Source of the DNA: CALLPQ01 sp964421675
GTDB taxonomy: Bacteria; Pseudomonadota; Alphaproteobacteria; Caulobacterales; Parvularculaceae
Assembly (NCBI GenBank): GCA_964421675.1
Contig: CAYQXV010000037.1
Span: 1 to 30,502 of the forward strand
Direction of reading: 5' to 3'
Length of the DNA stretch: 30,502 bases
A program made the position numbers and the translations under genes. Positions within the stretch are counted from its first letter, which is position 1. Each line of letters opens with the position of its first letter. Shown here one piece after another: positions 24,656-30,502 of the stretch. The notes beneath the pieces were generated by a model. That model worked only from the letters and a program-made list of their open reading frames with translations. It made no database searches and was not told the origin of the DNA.

Positions 24656-25477
24656 TTATCGGTCTACGGCAATTGGCCCATCGGCGCGGCCATTAATGAA
24701 TTGATCGACCATGGCATTGCCTGAATTATTAATGGCGCTCGGCGGGCCCTGCCAGACAATGCGTCCTTGATGGAGCATTGCAATCTGGTCGCCAATCTTC
24801 ATTGCCGATGCCATATCATGGGTAATTGATATCGCCGTTGCCCCAAGACGGTGGACCTGTTCGGAAATCAGATTGTTAATGACATCCGCCATTATCGGAT
24901 CAAGGCCGGTGGTCGGTTCGTCAAAAAACAGAATTTCAGGTTTTGCCGCCACAGCGCGCGCAAGACCGACACGCTTTTGCATACCGCCAGAAATTTCCGA
25001 TGGGTATAAATCACCAACATCTTCATTGAGACCAACCCGTGAGAGCGCATTGACGGCAAGGTCTTTTGCCACTCGCCTGCTCATGCCCTCGCCATGGGTC
25101 AACCGAAAGCTTACATTTTCCCAAACGCGCATACTGTCAAACAGAGCAGCCCCTTGAAACAACATCCCAATCTGTCGGCGCTTTTTATCCCCTGCCCGCC
25201 GGTCGGATAAAATATCAACGCCATCAATTTCGATCTCGCCGGAATCGGGCTGAACAATGCCCAATATGGACTTTAGCAGCACAGATTTCCCCATCCCCGA
25301 ACCGCCAATCACAACAAGCGACCGGCTTTGCGGAATGGTCAGGGAGACATCTTTCAAGACTTCTTTTTCACCAAAAGACTTGCTCAAATTTTTGATGCAA
25401 ATTTTCGCGTTCGACATATCTGAACTATCAGTATGGCTATCAAATCGATATTCCGAGGGGGAAGGTGTTTGGCTCAT
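24656..25477 (-). CDS. mlaF: ABC transporter ATPase, MlaF type
   Basis: ATPase (273 aa) of a phospholipid-transport ABC system that maintains outer-membrane lipid asymmetry. Walker A is GGSGMGKS, the signature is ISGGMQKRVGLARA, and Walker B is ILFFDEPTTGLDPIMADVINNLI; the ISGGMQKR and TTGLDP-I-M-A-D wording is typical of MlaF/Ttg2A. The first 20 residues are polar, and a start at 25417 (SNAKICIKNLSKSFG) fits the family better, but neither site has a clear ribosome binding site. It is 20 nt after mlaE. Confidence 0.93.
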   Translation of the reverse strand: MSQTPSPSEYRFDSHTDSSDMSNAKICIKNLSKSFGEKEVLKDVSLTIPQSRSLVVIGGSGMGKSVLLKSILGIVQPDSGEIEIDGVDILSDRRAGDKKRRQIGMLFQGAALFDSMRVWENVSFRLTHGEGMSRRVAKDLAVNALSRVGLNEDVGDLYPSEISGGMQKRVGLARAVAAKPEILFFDEPTTGLDPIMADVINNLISEQVHRLGATAISITHDMASAMKIGDQIAMLHQGRIVWQGPPSAINNSGNAMVDQFINGRADGPIAVDR

Positions 25478-25497
25478 TTTAGATATCGCGATCTTTT

Positions 25498-26271
25498 TTA
25501 AATCTGCACAAACAGCGCGGTCATGACATAATTGGAAGCAAGGATCATGACGGCTGCGGCCACAACCGCAGTGCGCGTCGCATTGCCAACGCCCTGCGCG
25601 CCGCCGCTTGATCGATACCCATAATAACAGCCCGATAAGGCAATCAAAAATCCAAAAATCACCGCTTTGATTAGCCCGCTCGTCACATCGCGCAGGGCAA
25701 GGAAATCTTCGAGATTGCGGATAAACACCGTGCCAGAAAAATCGAGCGCATAAACCGCCACCAGCCAGCCGCCATAAATGCCAATAATATCAGCAATCAG
25801 CACAAGCAGCGGCATGGCAATCATGGTCGCCAGAATACGCGGCGCAATTAGATAGTTAAACGGTTTAACGGCCAGCGTTGACATGGCATCGATTTGCTCT
25901 GTGACCCGCATTGTTCCGATTTCGGCGGCCATGGCCGAGGCACTGCGCCCGGCGAGCATCAGCGCCGCCAGCACCGGGCCCAATTCACGTGTAAGCGAGA
26001 CGCCTAAGATTTGCGGCAAAAAGGACTCAGCATTAAATCGCAGCGAGCCATCATAAATATTCAGGGCAAGCGCAGCGCCGGTGAAAATTGCCGTCAGGCC
26101 GATAACCGGCAAGGAGGTAAAGCCAATGCGGATAAACGCCGACAGAAACGATTTCACATAAAATGGCGGAAAAATAATACAAAACAGCCCGCGCACCCCA
26201 AACAAGGTGATATCGCCCAAATTTTGCAAAGACCGCATGGTTAGGGCACCAATAAACGCAAAAATATTCAT
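25498..26271 (-). CDS. mlaE: ABC transporter permease, MlaE type
   Basis: Inner-membrane permease (257 aa) with about five hydrophobic helices, partner of MlaF. Family motifs are GLTAIFTGAALALN, LTRELGPVLAALMLAGRSASAMAAEIGTMRVTEQIDAM and GVGNATRTAVVAA. AGGA lies 4 nt ahead of the ATG. It lies between alr and mlaF in one direction. MlaD, MlaC and MlaB genes are not in the window, so the substrate-binding part must be elsewhere or different. Confidence 0.94.
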   Translation of the reverse strand: MNIFAFIGALTMRSLQNLGDITLFGVRGLFCIIFPPFYVKSFLSAFIRIGFTSLPVIGLTAIFTGAALALNIYDGSLRFNAESFLPQILGVSLTRELGPVLAALMLAGRSASAMAAEIGTMRVTEQIDAMSTLAVKPFNYLIAPRILATMIAMPLLVLIADIIGIYGGWLVAVYALDFSGTVFIRNLEDFLALRDVTSGLIKAVIFGFLIALSGCYYGYRSSGGAQGVGNATRTAVVAAAVMILASNYVMTALFVQI

Positions 26272-26296
26272 GATGTCCTACTGGTTCCTAATAAGG

Positions 26297-27685
26297 TCAC
26301 TTACACATATCTGGCGCATCGTCCAGACTGTCAGATGGTAGCGTGCTATCACCCATAGGTGAAGGGGGCAGTTGCTCCATTGGCGAGCCGGGGTGATAAA
26401 TACGGCGTACCCTTGGGCCAATATTGGTCAGTAGCTCATAAGGGACCATATCAACGTCCTTTGCCACATCCTCTATGATTGGCCGTGCGCCATATAAAGT
26501 CGCAAGATCGCCGCTTGCCAGACTATTGGAGATGCCTGAGCCCAGATCCGTGACATCGACCACCAACATATCCATCGATATTCGCCCTACAATGGGGCAT
26601 AAACCACCGGCAATCTCGACCTTGCCCACATTCGACAAGGCCCGCGGATAGCCATCACCATAGCCAATTGCCAAGGTCGCCAAGCGGCTTGCGCACGGCG
26701 CAACCCAGCTTGCATCATAACCAACCTCGGCCCCTGTCGGCACATCTCTCAGTTGCAAAATGGGCGCCTTTAGCGATGCCACTGGCGATAATCCGTGCAA
26801 TGGGGAACCGCTCGCTGAGGTGCCGTAAAGCGATATGCCGGCGCGAATTTCTGAATAATGATAGCCGCCCCCAAGCAACACACCGCCGCTCGCCGACAAG
26901 GACAAAGCCGCATCGGGCCATCGCATCGCCGCTTGCAAAAATGCTGCGCGCTGGCGCAGATTCATTGGATGGTGATCATCAACATGATCGGGGTGCGCGG
27001 CGCAGGCAAGATGGGACATTAGGGTTTTCACCCGCAGCCCTGTCGACTGCACGCTATCAAGCCGTTTCACATCAAGGCCGAGCCTGTTCATGCCGGTATC
27101 AACATGCAACACGGCGGGCTCATAGGGATTGGTCTGCGCCCATAAGGTCGCTTGCGCCACGGTATTAATGACAGGTGTCAGCGCATATTCGGCAAACAGG
27201 GGCAGGGTTTGCGCCGTTGGCCCATGAAAAACCCGGATCTCAATTTCATCGCCGCCAAATTCGGCAAGCTCGCGGCGCAGCGTGCGTCCCTCATGGGCCC
27301 ATGCCACATAAAATATCCGGCACCCAATGCCCATCAAGGCCGCGGTTACCTCCCTCGCCCCCATGCCATATCCATCACACTTAACAACGCCCGCGACTTC
27401 GGCCTGCGGGGCCTGCGACTGAATAAAGCGATAATTGGCGCGCAGATTATCCAGGTCGACATGGACCCGTGGTCCCTCAACCGGCTGATCGCGCGCAGTG
27501 CCCGCGTCTGTGCCCGCGTCTGCGCCCGCATCCGCGCTCGGCACCCTGCCTTCAGGCAGAGCCGCATCATCAAGCCTATCGCGGCCCGCTTCCGCCCGCG
27601 ATGTTGAGCCTTTGGTCGAGAGGGCAGGAATTGTTAAGTCATGATCGTCCATCGAGAAATCTTTCAAGAACAGCGCGCAAATCAC
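26297..27685 (-). CDS. alr: Alanine racemase with N-terminal extension
   Basis: PLP-dependent enzyme (462 aa) that makes D-alanine for peptidoglycan. The PLP lysine is K102 in VVKCDGYGMG, and the second catalytic tyrosine is in EVGYDASW. HVDTGMNRLG, LASGDLATLYG and the C-terminal PYELLTNIGPRVRRIY are present. Family members usually have the PLP lysine near residue 35–40, so this protein carries about 65 extra N-terminal residues with Asp-Ala-Gly repeats. The start is a GTG at 27685 with GAGGGG 8 nt upstream; an internal ATG at 27652 has no such site. It leads the alr–mlaE–mlaF group. Confidence 0.93.
   Translation of the reverse strand: MICALFLKDFSMDDHDLTIPALSTKGSTSRAEAGRDRLDDAALPEGRVPSADAGADAGTDAGTARDQPVEGPRVHVDLDNLRANYRFIQSQAPQAEVAGVVKCDGYGMGAREVTAALMGIGCRIFYVAWAHEGRTLRRELAEFGGDEIEIRVFHGPTAQTLPLFAEYALTPVINTVAQATLWAQTNPYEPAVLHVDTGMNRLGLDVKRLDSVQSTGLRVKTLMSHLACAAHPDHVDDHHPMNLRQRAAFLQAAMRWPDAALSLSASGGVLLGGGYHYSEIRAGISLYGTSASGSPLHGLSPVASLKAPILQLRDVPTGAEVGYDASWVAPCASRLATLAIGYGDGYPRALSNVGKVEIAGGLCPIVGRISMDMLVVDVTDLGSGISNSLASGDLATLYGARPIIEDVAKDVDMVPYELLTNIGPRVRRIYHPGSPMEQLPPSPMGDSTLPSDSLDDAPDMCK
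27499..27534. repeat. 12-bp tandem repeat in the alr 5' region
   Basis: TGCCCGCGTCTG is repeated exactly at 27499–27510 and 27511–27522, with a degenerate third copy at 27523–27534. On the coding strand it encodes the Asp-Ala-Gly-Thr/Ala units of the alanine racemase extension. Confidence 0.85.
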
Positions 27686-27792
27686 GCAAGCTGCCCCTCT
27701 TTTAGCCTTATCGCTTCGATCTCACCAGCCGCCTTTTCTAATGCGCCAAATTCTGCAACATTTGGGCTGGCGATATTACAAAGCGGGGCAAT

Positions 27793-29544
27793 ATGAAAAC
27801 CAATCGACGTGATCTGCTAACAAATGCAGCATTAGGCGGGCTCGGCGCTTCAACGCTCGGACTTGGCGCGTGTTCCCCCAACGAATCAACCGCCGCTGAG
27901 ACAGACGCTATCAGCGAGAAAATTACCGCCCGCACCATCGCCGAAGCAGAAAAGCTCATGGGGCTCACCTACACGCCCAATGAACGCCAAATGATGCTGT
28001 CCGGCCTTGAGGGCGGTCTTGAAGCATTGACCCGGCTGCATGCCATGGATTTGCCTAACAGTCTTGCCCCGGCAACGACCTTCGAGCCGAAATTGCGCGG
28101 GCGGCGCTATCCCTCGCAAAAAAATACGCTGACCTTATCGGGCCAATATCAAGCAGACTTGCCGCAAGACCGGTTTGATATTGCGTTTGCCACAATCGCC
28201 CAGCAAGGCGCATGGCTGCGCAGCGGGGCCATTACCTCCTTGGCGCTGACCAATATTTATCTCGAACGCATTGAACGGTTCGCCCCGAAGCTGGAATGTT
28301 TTGTTACGGTCATGGCTGACCACGCCCGCGAGCAAGCGAGCGCTGCCGATAAAGCCCTCGCCGATGGAAGAGATCGCGGGCCCTTACACGGCATCCCCTA
28401 TGCCTTGAAAGATCTTGCCGACGTTGAAAATGGGCGCACAAGCTGGGGCGCTACGCCGTATAAGGATCGTATTGCAACGAAAGACGCCGCCATTGTGCGC
28501 AAACTTGATCGCGCCGGTGCCGTTTTACTCGGTAAAACCACACTCGGCGCACTCGCCTATGGGGACATCTGGTTTGACGGCAAAACCCGCAATCCGTGGA
28601 ATGTTGAGGAAGGCTCGTCCGGATCAAGTGCAGGCTCGGCCTCGGCGTTAGCAGCGGGACTATGTTCATTTTCCATAGGCACGGAAACATTAGGCTCTAT
28701 CGTATCGCCGTCAGAGCGGTGCGGGGTGACGGGCTTACGGCCAACATTTGGCCGGATCTCTCGTGCAGGCCTGATGGCGCTGTCCTGGTCGTTTGATAAG
28801 GCCGGCCCTTTATGCCGCAGTGTCGAAGACACAGCGATTGTTTTATCGAAACTCAATGGCTATGATCAAAATGATCCGGGTACGGGACGTCACGGTTTTA
28901 CCTATGATGGCACGATCGATATTGCCAGCATGACCGTTGGCTATGTGCCTGAATGGTTTGAAAATGGCGACGATGTTGATCGCGCGGCGCTGGAGGCAAT
29001 GCGCGCGCTTGGGGTGACATTAAAACCGTTTGCGTTCCCGGCTGTTAATTTTGAAAGCGTCATTGCCCCGGTCCTCGTTGAATCGGCGGCCGCTTTTTCT
29101 GAACTCACCCTTAGCAACCGCGATGATGACCTTGTTTGGCAGTCACCAAACGCTTGGCCCAATACATGGCGACAGGCACGGTTCACAAGCGCGGTTGATT
29201 ATATCCAGATTGACCGGGTACGCCGTCAATTGATGATTGCCATGGGGGATGCGTTTGATGGGTTTGATGCGCTAATCGGCCCGCACTATGCGGGCGGCGC
29301 GTTACTGGCGACCAATGCCACCGGCCACCCGCAACTTGCCATGCGCGCCGGGTTTGCCCAATTGCCAACCCGCGGAGACGATGAGGCATCGACCAGCGAG
29401 CAAGCCGCCATAACCCACCGTGTGCCGCGCGGTATCAGTCTGTGGTCTGATTTATTTAAAGAAGGCAATATTATCGCGCTCGGTCACGCTCTTGAGGGGG
29501 CGCTTAACGTATCAACCGAACGGCCCGTCGCATTTGGGCGATAA
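27793..29544 (+). CDS. Amidase-signature hydrolase, Tat-type lipoprotein
   Basis: Exported amidase of 583 aa. The N terminus combines a twin-arginine motif (NRRDLL) with a lipobox LGAC (C27), suggesting Tat export and lipid anchoring. The amidase-signature triad is visible: K206 in PYALKDLADV, the cis-Ser at S278/S279 in GSSGSSAGS, and nucleophile S302 in GTETLGSIVSPS. The usual Gly-Gly-Ser-Ile around the nucleophile is Leu-Gly-Ser-Ile here. About 90 residues precede the catalytic domain. It is related to GatA-like stand-alone amidases; the substrate is unknown. It is divergent from alr with about 107 nt between. Confidence 0.92.
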   Translation: MKTNRRDLLTNAALGGLGASTLGLGACSPNESTAAETDAISEKITARTIAEAEKLMGLTYTPNERQMMLSGLEGGLEALTRLHAMDLPNSLAPATTFEPKLRGRRYPSQKNTLTLSGQYQADLPQDRFDIAFATIAQQGAWLRSGAITSLALTNIYLERIERFAPKLECFVTVMADHAREQASAADKALADGRDRGPLHGIPYALKDLADVENGRTSWGATPYKDRIATKDAAIVRKLDRAGAVLLGKTTLGALAYGDIWFDGKTRNPWNVEEGSSGSSAGSASALAAGLCSFSIGTETLGSIVSPSERCGVTGLRPTFGRISRAGLMALSWSFDKAGPLCRSVEDTAIVLSKLNGYDQNDPGTGRHGFTYDGTIDIASMTVGYVPEWFENGDDVDRAALEAMRALGVTLKPFAFPAVNFESVIAPVLVESAAAFSELTLSNRDDDLVWQSPNAWPNTWRQARFTSAVDYIQIDRVRRQLMIAMGDAFDGFDALIGPHYAGGALLATNATGHPQLAMRAGFAQLPTRGDDEASTSEQAAITHRVPRGISLWSDLFKEGNIIALGHALEGALNVSTERPVAFGR

Positions 29545-29649
29545 AAATAAACTTGCTCAAAGAATCAATCTCTATTGGAACAAAGTGGCGCAAGGTAACG
29601 AAGCGCAAACCAATAAAACTAAATATGGTGAGACTAAAAGTGGTGACAC

Positions 29650-30327
29650 ATGACTGACTTAAAACGCTGGAAGAGTTGCCTCTCTCCCGATATTCCCGCC
29701 ATTGATGCAGAATTTATCTGCATTGAACCCTATACATCTGCGGTGCATGCGGAGCCCCTCTACTCGGCAATTTGCGGCGCGGGCCATGAAGAGCTGTGGC
29801 GCTATATTCCGTTGGTAATGCCCGCCAACGCCGAGAGCCTTGATGGTATTTTGCAAATGATGACGTCATCACCGCGGCACGGCTGGCGCGTTGTGTTTTT
29901 TGCAGACCCCCGCACCAATGAACCGCTGGGCACCGCCAGCTATATGCGGATCCGCCCAGAGCATGGCTCCGCTGAGGTCGGCAACATCATATTATCCCCC
30001 AAGCTCCAGCGCACGCGCGCCGCAACACAAGCCATGTATCTCATGGCCAGCTATCTATTCGATGATCTCGGCTATCGCCGGTATGAATGGAAATGCAATG
30101 AACAAAACAACGCGTCAAAACGCGCCGCCCTAAGATTGGGGTTCACCTATGAAGGCACTTTTCGAAACGATATGGTCGTGAAAGGCGAGAACCGCGACAC
30201 CGCATGGTTCTCCATTATCGATACTCAATGGCCAGCCATAAAAGCCGCGTTAGAGGCATGGATGGCCCCGGAAAATTTTGATGAGAATGACCAACAACGA
30301 AAACGCCTTGAAGAGTTTCGTTCCTAA
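29650..30327 (+). CDS. GNAT-family N-acetyltransferase, RimJ/RimL-like
   Basis: Cytosolic acetyltransferase of 225 aa with a GNAT fold of the RimJ/RimL type (Acetyltransf_3). Motifs are GTASYMRIRPEHGSAEVGNIILSPKLQRTRAATQAMYLMASYLFDDLGYRRYEWKC-like segments, then NEQNNASKRAALRLGFTYEGTFRN, which form the acetyl-CoA site and the typical C-terminal strand. The acceptor is unknown and may be a protein N terminus or a small amine. The ATG at 29650 has GGTGA 5 nt upstream. It is 105 nt after the amidase and possibly cotranscribed. Confidence 0.9.
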   Translation: MTDLKRWKSCLSPDIPAIDAEFICIEPYTSAVHAEPLYSAICGAGHEELWRYIPLVMPANAESLDGILQMMTSSPRHGWRVVFFADPRTNEPLGTASYMRIRPEHGSAEVGNIILSPKLQRTRAATQAMYLMASYLFDDLGYRRYEWKCNEQNNASKRAALRLGFTYEGTFRNDMVVKGENRDTAWFSIIDTQWPAIKAALEAWMAPENFDENDQQRKRLEEFRS

Positions 30328-30433
30328 TTGACGATGCGCAAAAAAATGATCACATTGCCCCGCGTCACTGAACCATATACCTACGCTGATGCGTAAAGAA
30401 ATTTACGATCATTCTTTCGCAAGTCGATACACC

Positions 30434-30502
30434 ATGAAATCTACGTTACACGCTCTTACTGCTTCGCTGGTGCTTTGCGCCGCTTCGCTTTTGTCGCCCC
30501 TA
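30434..30502 (+). CDS. Exported protein, N-terminal fragment cut by the window end
   Basis: The ATG at 30434 opens a frame that runs off the window. The 23 visible codons look like a Sec signal peptide: basic start (MKSTLH), then an Ala/Leu/Ser hydrophobic core. The rest lies outside, so no function can be given. The 106-nt upstream gap has no ORF. Confidence 0.5.
   Translation, partial: MKSTLHALTASLVLCAASLLSPL

Noticed and set aside
30328..30433. Promoter of the last partial gene
   Set aside because: TTGCCC and TATACC are present but 15 nt apart with poor matches, so not enough to call.
5..30500. CRISPR array, insertion sequence, prophage or toxin–antitoxin locus
   Set aside because: No spaced repeats, transposase, integrase or toxin-like small gene pair was seen in any frame.

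Overview
The window reads as chromosomal core DNA of an alphaproteobacterium. Evidence: a GapR (DUF2312) nucleoid protein, a DUF1244 protein, the coaX–RNase J–DUF1467 block, the aroQ–accB–accC block, a single LolC/E-type permease with LolD, and alr–mlaE–mlaF. GC content looks moderate. The mix of an exported M13 peptidase, an S9 peptidase and a Tat-type amidase lipoprotein would suit a marine, heterotrophic, Maricaulales/Hyphomonadales-like lineage, but the order cannot be fixed from this sequence. No insertion sequence, phage gene, CRISPR array, tRNA or rRNA was seen. Three runs of exactly 100 N show that this is a scaffold from a draft assembly.

Layout. 1–6.1 kb (+): a YbdG-type mechanosensitive channel, then coaX/rnj/DUF1467 joined by ATGA overlaps, then a 431-nt leader with folding potential ahead of mgtE. 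6.1–8.8 kb (-): gapR, a DMT/EamA transporter that lacks any ATG/GTG/TTG start covering its first helix, thiG and thiS. 8.8–11.2 kb (+): aroQ, accB, accC. 11.4–16 kb (+): an M13 metallopeptidase lipoprotein with a strong terminator, a gap, and an S9 prolyl-oligopeptidase-like enzyme with an Ala/Pro-rich tail interrupted by a second gap. 16–17.4 kb (-): DUF1244, and a padR–membrane-protein pair behind what looks like a leaderless, self-operated promoter. 17.6–22.3 kb: a small lipoprotein (+), then on the minus strand a YbjQ-family protein with a small membrane protein, lolD, lolC (third gap inside a Lys/Ala/Pro-rich N-terminal extension), and a thioredoxin-fold protein; one short membrane ORF lies on the plus strand. 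22.4–24.6 kb (+): groES–groEL behind a CIRCE operator and ending in a strong terminator. 24.6–27.7 kb (-): mlaF, mlaE, alr. 27.8–30.5 kb (+): a Tat/lipoprotein amidase, a GNAT acetyltransferase, and the first codons of an exported protein.

How the genes work together: most are housekeeping. CoaX starts CoA synthesis, AccB/AccC feed fatty-acid synthesis, AroQ serves the shikimate pathway, ThiS/ThiG make the thiazole of thiamine, and Alr makes D-Ala for peptidoglycan. LolCD and MlaEF look after the outer membrane (lipoprotein release and phospholipid traffic), and GroESL folds proteins. Regulatory signals visible in the DNA are the CIRCE element, the padR inverted repeat, three good hairpin terminators, and a candidate structured leader upstream of mgtE.

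No clearly novel multi-gene system is apparent. The most interesting candidate is the mgtE leader. Next are the padR control region, the LolC extension revealed by closing an artefactual gap, and the start of the DMT transporter.
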